Source: Arthrobacter sp. ATA002 (lineage in GTDB: Bacteria > Actinomycetota > Actinomycetes > Actinomycetales > Micrococcaceae). From it: a stretch of DNA of 64,000 bases. The DNA is taken from NCBI RefSeq assembly GCF_026898095.1, contig NZ_CP114015.1, forward strand, positions 3,038,001 to 3,102,000. Reading direction: 5' to 3'. The notes under the pieces are model-generated. The model saw nothing but the letters and a program-made list of their open reading frames with translations. It did not search any database and was not told the origin of the DNA. Below, piece after piece: positions 28,349 to 38,963 of the stretch (positions within the stretch are counted from its first letter, which is position 1; every line of letters begins with the position of its first letter). The position numbers and the translations under genes are program-made.

Positions 28349-30217
28349 CTATTCGAGCTTCTCCGAGGCCTCCAGCCACTGCATTTCCAGGTCATCCTGC
28401 TCAGCGGCAAGGGTCTGCAGTTTCTTGTTCAGTTCCGCCAGCTGCTCAAAGTCGGCCCCGCCGGTCTGCTCCGTAGCGGCACTCATCTGCGTGTTGACCT
28501 TGTCGATCTGCACCTTGAGCTTGGTCATTTGACGGTCGATCCGGGTGAGGTCCTTCTTCGCAATCCGCTTTTCCGCTTCGGAAACACCGGATCCGGCGGC
28601 CACCGCGGTGGCAACTGCGCCGGAACCGGGCCGTGTGGACCCTGCTGCCGCAGCGCGGGCCGCCTGCGAGGACCCGCGGGCGGCGGTCGACGCCGACGAG
28701 TTGGCAGCCAGGGCTTCGCCGCGCAGCTCGAGGTACTGGTCCACGCCGCCGGGCAACCCGCGGAGCTTGCCGTCGCCGAGCAGGGCCATTTGGTGGTCGG
28801 TCACCCGTTCCAGCAGGTACCGGTCGTGGGAGACCACCACGAGCGTGCCGGGCCAGCCGTCCAGGACATCCTCGACCGCGGCAAGGGTGTCGGTGTCCAG
28901 GTCATTGGTGGGCTCATCCAGCATCAGGACGTTCGGTTCACCCACGAGCAGGCGCAGCAGCTGCAGCCGGCGGCGCTCACCGCCGGAGAGTTCCTTCACC
29001 GGAGTCCACTGGCGCTGCGCGGAAAAGCCGAGCTGCTCCACCAGCTGGCCGGCGGACAGTTCGCGGCCGCCGACGTTGAAGACGCGCTTCTCGTTTTCGA
29101 TGACCTCGATGACGCGCAGGTCCGCGACTTCGTCGAGTTCCTTGACTTCCTGGGTCAGGACGGCGGTCTGCACGGTCTTGCCGCGCTTGAGCCGGCCCTT
29201 GGTCGGTTCCATCTCGCCGTTGAGCAGGCGCAGCAGGGTGGTTTTGCCGGCGCCGTTGACGCCCACCAGGCCCAGCCGCTCCCCGGGTGCCAGGCGCAGG
29301 GTGATGTTCCGAAACAGCTCGGTGTCCCCCAGCGTCAGCGACACTTCCTCAAGGTCCAGCACGTCCTTGCCCAGGCGGGCGGTGGCCATTTTGTTCAGCG
29401 ACAGGGTGTCGCGGGGTTCGGGCACATCCGCGATCAGGGTGTTGGCCGCCTCGATGCGGAACTTGGGCTTGGCGGTGCGGGCCGGGGCGCCGCGGCGCAG
29501 CCAGGCCAGTTCCTTCTTGACCAGCTGCTGGCGCTTGTTCTCGATCACGTTGGCCATGCGGTCACGCTCGGCGCGGGCCAGCACGTAGGCTGCGTAGCCG
29601 CCGTCGAACGGGTCGATCACGGCGTCGTGGACTTCCCAGGTGCGGGTGCAGATTTCGTCCAGGAACCACCGGTCGTGGGTCACCACCAGCAGGCCGCCGG
29701 CATCGGAGCGCCAGCGGCTCTTCAGGTGCTGGGCCAGCCACGCCACGCCTTCCACGTCCAGGTGGTTGGTGGGCTCGTCCAGCATGACGACGTCGTCGTC
29801 CGCGGTCAGGAGCTTGGCCAGCGCCACGCGGCGCTTCTGCCCGCCGGAGAGGGAGGAGACAGAGGCGTTCCAGTCCACTTCCTGGATCAGCCCGCTCATG
29901 ACGTCGCGGATCCGGGCGTTGGAGGCCCATTCATAGTCGGCGGCGTCGCCCACGATGGCCTGGCCCACGGTGAGGTCGCCGTCGAGCACGTCGGACTGGT
30001 CCAGATAGCCCACGGTGACGTCGCGGCGGCGGGTGACCCGGCCGTCGTCGGGCGTCTGCCGCTCCGCCAGCAGGCGCATCAGGGTGGATTTGCCGTCACC
30101 GTTGCGGCCAACGACGCCAATCCGGTCCCCCTCCTCCAGGCCCAGGGAAACCCCGTCCAGGATCGTGCGGGTGCCAAAGGAAATGCTGAGGTTTTCAGCA
30201 CCAAGCAGGTGTGCCAA
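28349..30217 (-). CDS. ABC-F family ATPase (Uup-like translation factor)
   Basis: A 622-residue soluble protein with two ABC cassettes and no membrane segments. Cassette 1 has GRNGDGKST, SSLSGGQKRR and MLDEPTNHLD; cassette 2 has GVNGAGKTT, LSGGERRR and MLDEPTNDLD. The C-terminal 75 residues form a charged coiled coil typical of the Uup branch. ABC-F proteins act on ribosomes; some confer antibiotic resistance, but nothing here singles that out. The start is probably TTG 30217. It follows ispE in the same direction at 22 bp. Confidence 0.92.
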   Translation of the reverse strand: MAHLLGAENLSISFGTRTILDGVSLGLEEGDRIGVVGRNGDGKSTLMRLLAERQTPDDGRVTRRRDVTVGYLDQSDVLDGDLTVGQAIVGDAADYEWASNARIRDVMSGLIQEVDWNASVSSLSGGQKRRVALAKLLTADDDVVMLDEPTNHLDVEGVAWLAQHLKSRWRSDAGGLLVVTHDRWFLDEICTRTWEVHDAVIDPFDGGYAAYVLARAERDRMANVIENKRQQLVKKELAWLRRGAPARTAKPKFRIEAANTLIADVPEPRDTLSLNKMATARLGKDVLDLEEVSLTLGDTELFRNITLRLAPGERLGLVGVNGAGKTTLLRLLNGEMEPTKGRLKRGKTVQTAVLTQEVKELDEVADLRVIEVIENEKRVFNVGGRELSAGQLVEQLGFSAQRQWTPVKELSGGERRRLQLLRLLVGEPNVLMLDEPTNDLDTDTLAAVEDVLDGWPGTLVVVSHDRYLLERVTDHQMALLGDGKLRGLPGGVDQYLELRGEALAANSSASTAARGSSQAARAAAAGSTRPGSGAVATAVAAGSGVSEAEKRIAKKDLTRIDRQMTKLKVQIDKVNTQMSAATEQTGGADFEQLAELNKKLQTLAAEQDDLEMQWLEASEKLE

Positions 30218-30239
30218 TCGGTACTACTTTCTTGTGGTG

Positions 30240-31250
30240 TTAGGAATGTACGGGTGGTGCAGTGCTATGCGCCAGCCGGCCCGGCCCCGTGAACGGGCCC
30301 TCGACAGCCAGTGCGCGGTGTCCTTCGCCGCGCAGGGCCGCTTCCAGCGCCGCCGCGGCAACCGCGTCTTCGGCCAGGAAGGCGAGGGTGGGTCCGGATC
30401 CGGAGACCATGCCGGCCAGGGCCCCCAGCTGCTTCCCGCGGTGCAGCACCGCCGCGAGTTCCGGAGCCAGCTTCAGCGCGGCGTCCTGCAGGTCATTGGA
30501 AATAACGGCTGCCAGCTCCCGGGCATTCCCGGACCGCATGGCGGCGAGGACAGCCGGTTCCACGCCGTCGGGCTCCTCCGCCTGCACCTGCTGCTCCTCA
30601 CGGAGCGCATCAAGCGCGCGGTACACCGCCGGTGTGGAGAGCCCTGCGTCGGAGGCAACCAGTACCCAGTGCAGCGGGGTCTTGGAAATGGCAGGGGTGA
30701 GCCGGTCCCCCACCCCCAGTCCGACGGCAATGCCGCCGAGCAGCGAAAGGAACGTCCGCGCCAAGCCCGGACGCGACGCCGGCCAGTTCCTCACGGGACA
30801 GATGCGTGTTCCAGAGGGCATCGCAGGCAACGAGGGCCGCCGCGGCGTCGGCTGATCCGCCGCCCATGCCGCCGGCGACCGGAACGCGCTTGGTGATGTG
30901 CAGGTGCACCCCGGAGGGTTGTCGGCGTAGGCGGCCAGCGCCCGCGCCGCGCGGGCGGCCAGGTTGTCCGGGCCCAGCGGAATACCGCCAACCGGCACCT
31001 GCAGGGCGCCGTCGCTCTCCACTGTGACGCTGATGCCGGGGTCTGCAGTGGCGGTGGCCGTGATCTCCTCGAACAGGGACACCGCCAGGTAAACGCTGGC
31101 GACGCCGTGGTACCCGTCCGGGCGGAGCGGGCCGACGCGCAGGGAGACGTTGATCTTTCCCGGGGCGCGGACCCGTACTGAGGCAGGTGCTGCCGCCGGG
31201 GCCGGTGCTGCCTCCGGGGCCGGTGCGGAGGACATGTTTGCTGCGCTCAT
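30240..31250 (-). CDS. ispE: IspE, 4-diphosphocytidyl-2-C-methyl-D-erythritol kinase (two compensating indels)
   Basis: Phosphorylates CDP-ME in the non-mevalonate isoprenoid pathway. The N-terminus has the GHMP start [12 protein letters not shown] and the C-terminus has [13 protein letters not shown]. The single open frame looks intact, but about 50 central residues are out of frame: between a missing base at 30909-30912 and a second indel near 30745-30750, the true protein reads [20 protein letters not shown] up to GADVPF, which contains the GHMP ATP-binding loop. ATG 31250 is preferred: TAAGTT lies 7 nt upstream, suggesting a leaderless mRNA. TTG 31259 is possible. It lies directly downstream of ksgA. 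Confidence 0.92.
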   Translation of the reverse strand: MSAANMSSAPAPEAAPAPAAAPASVRVRAPGKINVSLRVGPLRPDGYHGVASVYLAVSLFEEITATATADPGISVTVESDGALQVPVGGIPLGPDNLAARAARALAAYADNPPGCTCTSPSAFRSPAAWAADQPTPRRPSLPAMPSGTRICPVRNWPASRPGLARTFLSLLGGIAVGLGVGDRLTPAISKTPLHWVLVASDAGLSTPAVYRALDALREEQQVQAEEPDGVEPAVLAAMRSGNARELAAVISNDLQDAALKLAPELAAVLHRGKQLGALAGMVSGSGPTLAFLAEDAVAAAALEAALRGEGHRALAVEGPFTGPGRLAHSTAPPVHS

Positions 31251-31312
31251 ACCTTCCAACTTAGAACAAGCGCCGCCCGCGCCGTTAATGCCGGGGGTGC
31301 GGGCACCGGCGC

Positions 31313-32208
31313 CTACAGCGATGCCGCGCCGCCCGCAGCGGCCTTGGCTTCGGCGATCCGGGCAAAGGCATGGATGTCGATGACTTCGCCGCGGGCCTTG
31401 GGATCCACGCCGGCGGCCAGCAGCGCGTTTTCGGCCTGGCCCGGGCTGCCTGCCCAGCCGGCGAGGGCCGCGCGCAGGGTCTTGCGGCGCTGGGCAAACG
31501 CCGCATCGATCACGGCGAAAACTTCTTCCTGGTTGCCGTGGTCTCCAGGGGTTCGTGCCGGGTGAAGCCGACCAGCCCGGAAGCGATTTTCGGAGCCGGC
31601 CAAAAGACGTTCATGCCGATCACGCCGGCTTTGCGCATGGTGGTGTACCACGCTGCCTTGACCGACGGCACCCCGTAGACTTTGGAACCGGGCACCGCAG
31701 CCAGCCGGTCCGCAACTTCGTCCTGAACCATCACCAGGCCGTGCTGCAGCGAGGGGAAGCGTTCCAGCAGGTGCAGCACCACGGGCACGGCCACGTTGTA
31801 CGGCAGGTTGGCCACCAGCGCGGTGGGTTCCACGGGCAGCTCAGTGATGCGCATGGCATCCCCGAGGACCACGTGCAGCCGCTCCGCCTGTTCCGGCCGC
31901 CAGGAGGCAGCGGTGGCCGGCAGCCGTTCCGCCAGAACGGGATCGATTTCGACGGCGACAACGGACTTGGCCGCGTCCAGCAACCCGAGGGTCAGCGATC
32001 CCAGCCCGGGACCGACTTCGAGGACCGTCTCGTCCGGTCCGATGCCTGCCGCAGCGACGATCCGGCGGATGGTGTTGCCGTCAATCACGAAGTTCTGGCC
32101 GAGGGTCTTGGTGGGCCGAACTCCCAGCTCCTCGGCGAGGGCGCGGATGTCGGTGGCACCCAGCAGCGGTTTTACCGGCGGGCGGGAGGCAGAAGCGGAT
32201 TCAGTCAC
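31313..32208 (-). CDS. rsmA: 16S rRNA dimethyladenosine transferase KsgA (frameshifted)
   Basis: With one base restored near 31528 this encodes 298 residues. It dimethylates two adjacent adenosines near the 3' end of 16S rRNA during small-subunit assembly. Visible motifs: [10 protein letters not shown], the SAM-binding [12 protein letters not shown], the catalytic [10 protein letters not shown], and a C-terminal [19 protein letters not shown] typical of the family. The break separates the catalytic domain from the C-terminal RNA-binding part. It starts with GTG 32208. No ribosome site is visible, and TAGTAT lies 6 nt upstream, so the mRNA is probably leaderless. Confidence 0.94.
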
Positions 32209-32214
32209 TGAGTA

Positions 32215-32220
32215 ATACTA
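32215..32220 (-). promoter_or_regulatory. -10 box of ksgA (leaderless)
   Basis: On the minus strand TAGTAT is followed by exactly 6 nt and the GTG start of ksgA. This is the classical actinobacterial leaderless geometry. Confidence 0.55.
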
Positions 32221-32506
32221 GCCGAGCGCACCGTCCCGGACCGGGGCCGGCCTGTGCGGGCGGGCACCGGAGCGGGCCCGCGGGTGGGCCCGCGGGCGGG
32301 CCCCATGACGGGTGGCGGGAGGGCGGCGGGCAGCAGGTCAGTCGGGCCAGTTTCCCACCTTGGTCACGGCCCGGCCGGGCCATGGATTCCTCTTCATGGT
32401 GTTTCCTTTCCAGAATGGGGCCGCACCCTGCCGCCCCCGAAGTGCGGTCGGTAGCATTCTGCGCGGGGGCACTCTTCAAGTGTCCCGCGGCCCGAGATCG
32501 GCGGGA

Positions 32507-33764
32507 ATGGCAATGGGCAGAACCTTCGGAAACCGGCTGCAGACCGTTCGCGCGGACCGCCGGCTGACACAGGCTGAACTGGGGGCCGGTGTCTTCGGCC
32601 CCCGGGACATTTCGGCTTTGGAAAAAGGACGCCGGGAACCAACCGGCGGAGCGGTCCGGCTGCTGGCGGAGCGGCTCACGGCGGTGCGGGGCTTCCCCCA
32701 GCCGCAGCCGGGAACCGACAGCCGCACGTTCCTGGCGCTTTCCGCGGCGCAGGCCTGGGATGAGCGCGATTACCCGGCCGCACGGAAGTACTCCCAGCTG
32801 GCGGCCGACGCCGCGCTCGCCGAAGACGATCCGGGGGCTGGTGGGAGCTCGCCTTCCTCTCGGCGGCCTGCCTGCGCCGGCTGCACCAGTACCCCGAGTG
32901 CATGTCGGAGGCGGAAATGCTGGCTCAGCATCCGCTGGCAGCCGAAGGACAATCGCTGCGCCCACAGGCCGAAACGCTGCTCGCCACAGCATGCCAGGGT
33001 GCCGGACGCCTGCCCGACGCGGTCCGCCATGCCCGGCGGGCCCTGGAACTGTCAGCCTCAGTCCGGCTGGACAATGCGGCACTGATTGAGGTCTACCAGG
33101 CCCTGATCGCGGCACTGTCGGAAAGCGGCCTGCAGGACGAAGCATGGGGGCACTGTCAAACCTTCCTGATCCCCCTGCTTGAAGCCACGGCGGACCGGCA
33201 GGTGGCCGGCAAGGGCTTCTGGGCAGTGGGCAACGTCGCGTTCCGGCGCGGCAGCATTACCGCAGGGGTCCGCCACCACACCCGGGCCGGTCTACTCCTG
33301 ACCCCGGACGCCGACCTCGAAGTATGGGCCGCCTTCAACCGCGCCTCGGCCGCCATGCGGCTGGCCGGAGGGCTGCACGACGCCGCCACCCGGGAGTGCA
33401 TGATGCACGCGGAAACTGCGCTGTCGGTGGTGGGCGGCGGCGACGAGGAGTCGCTGTCCACTCTCCACAGCCGCGGCCGGTGGCTGCAGCTGGGCGGACA
33501 CCATGCGTCCGCCGTGCGGACGCTGCGGGATGTCTATAACCGCCGCGGCGCGCTTTCGCTGCAGGACACCGGCGAAGTGGCCCTGCATTTGGCCATGAGC
33601 CTCTCGGCACTGGGCCGCTGCCGCGAATCGGTGGAGTTCCTGGACAAAAGCGCCGCCGCGTTCGTTACGGCGGGCGCGCGGGACCGCGCCGGCCATGCCG
33701 GGCGGCTGGCCACGGAAGCGCGGACGGGAAACTCGGTGGAGCAACCGGACGGACCGGGACCTGA
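32507..33764 (+). CDS. XRE-type HTH regulator with TPR-like repeats (frameshifted; 3' end uncertain)
   Basis: The N-terminal HTH (GNRLQTVRADRRLTQAELG, then DISALEKGRREPTGGAV) is an XRE/Cro fold. With one G restored at 32833-32837 it continues into about 320 residues of TPR-like helical repeats (for example AETLLATACQGAGRLPDAVR and HLAMSLSALGRCRESVEFL). This XRE-plus-TPR layout occurs in peptide- or metabolite-sensing regulators and actinobacterial pleiotropic regulators. After about 33700 the frame stays open through the opposite-strand rpfB, which is unlikely; the true stop is probably near 33762, inside or just before the terminator hairpin. It is the only plus-strand gene between ksgA and rpfB, so it may be an insertion into this usually compact cluster. 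Confidence 0.72.
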
Positions 33765-33782
33765 TGACAGGTCCCGGTCCGT
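33749..33782. terminator. Bidirectional terminator between the XRE/TPR gene and rpfB
   Basis: Perfect 14-bp arms ACGGACCGGGACCT (33749-33762) and AGGTCCCGGTCCGT (33769-33782) with a 6-nt loop. It lies between two convergent genes. There are no long T-runs, but stem length and position suit a terminator. Confidence 0.7.
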
Positions 33783-33816
33783 CCGGCAGCGCGGGGTGGG
33801 GTGGGGTGCTGCGGTG

Positions 33817-34969
33817 CTAGAGCAGGCCCAGCTTGGCGGCACATGCGGGCCAGTGCCCCCAGCCGCCGTTGGCCCGCAGTTTCTCCGCGACGGCAATCTG
33901 CTGATCCGGGGTAGCGCCCGCAGCGATCGGAGCGTACTGGCCACCGCCGGCTCCCAGCCAGCTCGAAGCACTGAACTGCAGTCCGCCGGAATAACCGTTT
34001 CCGGTGTTGATGTGCCAGTTTCCGCCCGATTCGCACTGCGCCAGCGCGGCCCAGGTTCCTCCGGACGGTGCGGCGCCGCCCGGCGACGCCGTGCCTCCCG
34101 GCGCCGAGGGAGCGGGAGCGGCAGGCTTTTTCTTGGTGCCTACGGCAATTTCTCGGCCACCGGCGCAGAGGCGACCGATTCGCTGACCAGGGTGCGGCTG
34201 GCCTCGATTCCGTCGACGAGGACAGTGTCAAACACGCGGACGATTTCACCGGGCGTGCCCTTGGCGGTGACCTTCTTCTCGCCCTCCAGCAGGTTGGGAT
34301 CGGGCACTTCGGTGGTCTCGTAGGGTACGGGTTCAGTGACCGTATCCTTTTCACCGGGCTGCACGCGCGTGACCTTCAGGGCCATGCCGTCCACCAGGGC
34401 GGCGGTTCCCGGAACGGTCAGCCGGTCGGTGGCCCCAGGGTAATCCCGGCCTCGTCCAGCAGCTCGTCGACGGTTCCCGCCGTCGTCGGGCGCTCGTACG
34501 ACGTGCCGTCCAGGACCATGGTGACCGTCTTGGGCGTGGAGATCGCGAGCGGATCCTCCAACCCGGTCAGTGCGGTGTCGAGCGAAGCGGAAACGGCGGA
34601 ATTGGAGGAGACCCGCAGTTCGGAAACGAGGTCCGCCACGGTTTGGCCGGTGGTGCTCACCGTATGGCCTTCGCCGTCGAGCGTGACGTCCACGGTTTTT
34701 GCCGTGGAGACCTCGATGCTGGCGCCGTCGGTGATCTCGGTGTCCAAATCCGGGCTGACCCGGTCCGCTGCCGTGACCTGGATGTCCGCCTTCTGCAAGA
34801 CCTCGGCGACCGTGCCGCCGAACGTCTTGACGTCACTGCTCTGGCCGTCGACCGTCAGGGACACGGACTTGTTGGTGCCCACAAAGGCCACCATCCCCAG
34901 GATGAGGGCGACCATGACAACGGCCTGCCCGGTGATTTTTACCCCGCGCCTCACGAGTGCATGTGCCAC
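33817..34969 (-). CDS. rpfB: Resuscitation-promoting factor RpfB (two frameshifts)
   Basis: With one base restored in the C run at 33433-34436 region (near 34435) and one near 34150, this encodes about 384 residues. Order: one membrane anchor (ITGQAVVMVALILGMVAF), three DUF348 repeats (first at VSLTVDGQSSDVKT), a G5 domain (KVTRVQPGEKDTVTEPV), an Ala/Pro linker, and a C-terminal lysozyme-like transglycosylase domain. The catalytic glutamate lies in QCESGGNWHINTGNGYSGGL. Rpf proteins cleave peptidoglycan and stimulate growth from dormancy. The start is uncertain: GTG 34969 has GGAA nearby, and the frame is open to 35059. The tatD-rpfB-ksgA-ispE order matches mycobacteria. Confidence 0.92.
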
Positions 34970-35275
34970 GAAATTCCAAACGTTAAGAGATTCCGGGCAC
35001 GGGGATGAGGGCGCGCGGCAGCCGTTGGTCCCCGAATCGCACAGGGCGGAGCGTTGCACAGGCGTGGAACCTCAACCGCAGCCAGGCACAGGAGCATCGC
35101 CGCATCTCAGATGAAATGAGCGCGCAACTGTTCACAGGACGGTGTGTGGTTCGGTATTAGTTCCGGCGCCTTCCCCGACCCCGGCTAATAGGTCCCTACC
35201 GTAACCGAACTGTGATGTGAGGGCAACCCGGGGTTTCTGCGCCTGCTGTGACCGCTGCTACAGGGGTGTTCCGCA
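34970..35275. other. rpfB upstream region with structured segment
   Basis: No gene was recognised apart from a possible N-terminal extension of rpfB up to 35059. On the minus strand, 35149-35210 can fold into a long hairpin: GTTCGGT pairs with ACCGAAC and ATTAG with CTAAT, with one arm interrupted by a bulge of about 14 nt. It lies 180-240 nt upstream of rpfB and could be a regulatory leader. No named riboswitch could be assigned. Confidence 0.4.
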
Positions 35276-36082
35276 TCACCGAGCCGAACTGCTGTCCCAG
35301 GAACCGTAGACACGCTCGGTGTTGGCCACCAGGTCAGTCCCCAGTTCGGCCAGGCCGGCCCCCAGCTGGCCGGCCATGAACCGGACCGTCAGCGGCACCA
35401 TATAACTGGCGTTCGGTCGGCCGCGGAACGGATGCGGAGTCAGGAACGGCGAGTCGGTTTCCACCAGCAGCAGCCGCCGTTCCGCCACGGCGAGTGCCCC
35501 GCGGAGGTTCCCGGCATTCTTGAAGGTGAGCGTACCGGCGAACGACATGTTCCAGCCGTGCTCATTGCAGGTCCGCGCCAGCTCCGCATCCCCGGAGAAG
35601 CAGTGGAAGACAACATTCTCCGGCGGGCCCTCCTCCAGCAGGACCCGCACGACGTCGTCGTGGGCGTCCCGGTCATGGATCTGCAGGGCCAGTCCCAGCC
35701 GCTTGGCAATGTCGATGTGCCGGCGGAAGGAATACTGCTGGTGTTCGACGCCGTCCGCCCCCGTGCGGAAGTAGTCCAGGCCGGTCTCACCGATGCCCCG
35801 CACCCGCGGGTGGCGCGCCAGCTCTTCAATTTCCTCCAGCGCTGCTTCCAGGGTTCCCTCACCGGCGAGCACCGGAGCATCGTTGGGATGGATGGCCACC
35901 GCGCCGAGCAGCCGCGGTTCCCTGTCCAGGACGCTGACGGTAAAGCGGGACGATTCCAGGTCCGTGCCCACCTGCACGGCGCCGCGGACGCCGGCCGATT
36001 CGGCAGCGTCCATGGCCGCCCGGACACCTGCGGCGCCGGCTTCACCGGGGGCGAAATCGAGGTGGGTGTGGTTGTCGATCAC
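35276..36082 (-). CDS. TatD-family metal-dependent hydrolase
   Basis: A 268-residue TIM-barrel hydrolase starting MIDNHTHLDF. Metal-binding motifs are NHTHLD at the N-terminus, GETGLDYF, LQIHDRDAHDD, VFHCFSGD and VETDSPFL. Homologues are Mg-dependent DNases or related phosphoesterases. The GTG at 36082 is a minimal start; the frame continues upstream through a Pro-rich stretch without a better start codon. Intact. It is the first gene of the tatD-rpfB segment; metG, which often precedes it, is not here. Confidence 0.93.
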   Translation of the reverse strand: MIDNHTHLDFAPGEAGAAGVRAAMDAAESAGVRGAVQVGTDLESSRFTVSVLDREPRLLGAVAIHPNDAPVLAGEGTLEAALEEIEELARHPRVRGIGETGLDYFRTGADGVEHQQYSFRRHIDIAKRLGLALQIHDRDAHDDVVRVLLEEGPPENVVFHCFSGDAELARTCNEHGWNMSFAGTLTFKNAGNLRGALAVAERRLLLVETDSPFLTPHPFRGRPNASYMVPLTVRFMAGQLGAGLAELGTDLVANTERVYGSWDSSSAR

Positions 36083-36325
36083 CGGAACCGGCAGCGGTTC
36101 CGGTGCCGGGGGTAAGGTTTTCCTGAACCGGATGCAAAGTCCAGATACGCGGAAGGGATTTCGCCCGGAACATAACCACTGTCATTACACATGTCCTTAA
36201 CCCTAAGTGAGCTTGTAACCTGTACAGACATAAGGCCGCTGCCGAACCGGCGGAGGCCTTACCGCGTCGCTGGCGGCTCCCGGTCCCGGGCTCCCGAGCG
36301 ATCCGCCGAGGCTTGGAAGGTATCC

Positions 36326-37400
36326 ATGGACGCTCGAACTCCAGCTGCAGCCACCGCACCGTTTTCGGGGGCCTCCCCGGGGCGGCGGCCCCCGGACAAC
36401 CGGCAGCCTGGAACCGCCCGGCGGACGCACCATCCGGGGCCGAAGCCTTTCAGCAGGCAGCCTCGGGGATCCTGACGTCGATCAATACGGTGATCGACGG
36501 CAAGGAGGAAGCGGCGTCCCTGGTGCTGACCGTCCTGCTCGCCCAGGGGCACGTACTGCTGGAGGATGTGCCCGGCGTCGGAAAAACGCTCCTCGCCAAG
36601 ACGCTCGCGCGGACCATCGACTGTTCCGTCACCAGGATCCAGTTCACGCCGGATCTGCTGCCCTCCGACGTCACCGGCGTGTCCATTTACAACCAGGATT
36701 CCCACCGCTTCGAATTCCGCCGGGGCCCCGTCTTTTCGAACATCGTCATCGGGGACGAAATCAACCGTGCGTCCGCCAAGACCCAGTCCGCCCTGCTGGA
36801 ATGCATGGAAGAGCGGCAGGTGACCGTCGACGGCGGCACCTACCGGCTGGCCGAACCGTTCATGGTGGTGGCCACCCAGAATCCGATTGAGATGGAGGGC
36901 ACGTACCCGCTGCCCGAAGCCCAGCGGGACCGGTTCATGGCCCGGATCTCCATGGGCTACCCGGACACGCGGTCTGAGATCGAGATGCTCGAATCCCACC
37001 AGTCCACGTCGCCGCTGGACAAGGTGGCCGCCGTCGTCAACGTCGGTGACATTGCCGCCATGACGGCGAGGGTCCGGGAGATCTTCGTGTCCGCCGCGGT
37101 GAAGGAATACACCGTGGCCATTGGGCAGGCGACCCGTGAACACAGCCACTTGAGGCTTGGCGCGAGCCCCGGGCGCTGCTGCAGCTGCTGCGCGCGGCCA
37201 AGGCCCATGCCGCCCTGGCGGGACGGGATTTCGTCCTGCCCGACGACATTTCACGCCTGGCCGATTCCGTCCTGGCGCACCGGCTCATCCTCGACCGCAA
37301 GGCGGCCAGCTCCGGCGACACACCCGGCGGACTGCTGGCGCACCTCCTTTCCCGGGTTCCGGTTCCCCGCAGTCCCGCCGGCGAGCGCATGCGCAGATAG
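36326..37400 (+). CDS. MoxR-family AAA ATPase (two frameshifts)
   Basis: With one base restored in the G run near 36379 and one in the C run at 37167-37170 this encodes about 358 residues. Visible motifs: Walker A EDVPGVGKTLLAKTLA, Walker B IVIGDEINRASAKTQSALLE, sensor VVATQNPIEMEGTYPLPEAQ, and the C-terminal lid RALLQLLRAAKAHAALAGRD. MoxR ATPases act as chaperones that mature partner proteins, usually with DUF58 proteins. ATG 36326 has GGAAGG 5 nt upstream, which supports this start and implies the first break. The DUF58 gene begins 59 bp downstream. Confidence 0.92.
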
Positions 37401-37459
37401 TTAGGGTGCGGGTCCGGCAGTATCCAATGTGACGGCAACTCCAGCTGCGGGAAGGCTCC

Positions 37460-38963
37460 ATGGAATCAGCAACTACCCGGCTCCTCACTCCGCGCGGCTG
37501 GGGCCTGGCCCTGGCCGGCGCGGCGGCGCTCGTCATAGCCCAGGTGATGGGCCGCCGGGACGTCCTTGTTCTCGCAGTGTTCCTGCTCGCACTGCCCCTG
37601 TTGTCCGCCCTTGCCCTGCGGCTGGTGAAGCCGGTGTTCGACGTCGAACGCACCTTCAGTTCCTCGACCGTGGAAACCGGGACGCCGGTCACGGTGACCC
37701 TGTCCCTGCGTACACCGCGCCCGGTGCGGGAGAGCGCCACCATGCGCGAAGGCCTGCCCCTGCGCTTTGGCGAAAGCCCCGTGTTCCGGTATCCGGCGCG
37801 CTTCCCCGGCCCGGCGGCGCGAGCACCTATGAATACCAGCTGCGCTCCACGCGGCGCGGGCTCTTTCCCATCGGACCGGTGACGGCGGACTTCCAGGATC
37901 TGTTTGGCCTTTCACGGCGCCAGCACACCCTGGGAGCCACCGACTCCCTCGTGGTGGCGCCCGCCCCGCGGCCCCTGCCCCGCACACTGCTGGGCGGCCC
38001 GCGCGGCACCGAGGGGTCGGTCTCGAGTCCGCGCCGCGGCAGCCCCAGCGAAGATGACGTGTCCACGCGGGAATACCGACCGGGTGATCCCATGCGGCGG
38101 GTGCACTGGGCGGCAACGGCGCGGCACGGGGAGTTAATGGTCCGGCAGGAAGAACCCGTCACCTCCCCGGCGCGGCGCTCCTGATCGATGCGCGGGAAGG
38201 ATGCCATGCGGGCGGCGTCGGCTCCGCCCCGTGGCTGGAGCCGGCGGGCGGCAACGGCCTGTCCACCTCCGAGTCCTTTGAATGGGCCGTCACGGCCGCG
38301 GTCTCCGCCGCTGCGCACCTGGTGGACAACGGATACTCGCTGCACTTGCTGGACGCTTTCGCCCGGCCTGCCCTGCTTCATTCGCCCTCGGCACCGGATC
38401 CGCGGCAACGCACCTTCACCGGGCCCGCCGGCCTCCAGGACATCGCCGACGGGCTCGCGGCGCTGGGCCTCGAATCGCGCCCTCCGGAACGGGTACGGAC
38501 TCCCGACAGCGGCGCCGCCGAAGGTCCGGGACGGCAGGGACGCCGGGGCCGCCGCCCCTCCGCCGGCCGGGCGGCAAACCGCAGGGACGGCAGGCCCGGC
38601 CCGTCCGGAGACAGAGCATCCGGCGCCGACCAGCCGGAGGGCGGCGGGCGGGCCTTTGGCGATGCCCTCCTGGATTCCCTGGCCCAGCGGCGCCGCGGCC
38701 CCCTGCTGGCGGTGCTGGGCCGGTTGTCCGCCGGGGAAGCACAGCGGCTGGCACCCGCCGCCGAGTATGCATCGCGGGCCTGCGCCGTCCTGGTCGTCAA
38801 CCGGCTGGCCGACGCCGCTCCGGCGCTTGCGGTCCTTCGGGCCGGCGGGTGGGACGCCGCAGCGGCAACCCCGGAATCCGACCTGGCCCGAATCTGGGCG
38901 TCCTTCGGAGCTCCCGCCGTCCTGCCCGCCGCTGCATCGATCACCCGTGAGGACCGCCCATGA
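37460..38963 (+). CDS. DUF58 membrane protein (two frameshifts)
   Basis: With bases restored near 37814 and in the C run at 38165-38168 this encodes about 501 residues. There are two N-terminal membrane helices (from about residues 13-55), a beta domain, then the DUF58 core with TREYRPGDPMRRVHWAATAR, the family signature, followed by a vWA-like region and a long Gly/Arg/Ala-rich insert. It overlaps the next gene (ATGA at 38960-38963). DUF58 proteins pair with MoxR ATPases. Their role is unproven; envelope function is suggested by the transglutaminase partner. Confidence 0.88.

Noticed and set aside
28016..30292. 758-codon open frame opposite the ABC-F gene
   Set aside because: Mirror frame of an intact, clearly recognised ABC-F ATPase; no domain motif in the translation.
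22406..32208. True pseudogenes in glmU, ispE and ksgA
   Set aside because: Essential or strongly conserved functions, each repaired by one base in a short homopolymer; error is far more likely than decay.
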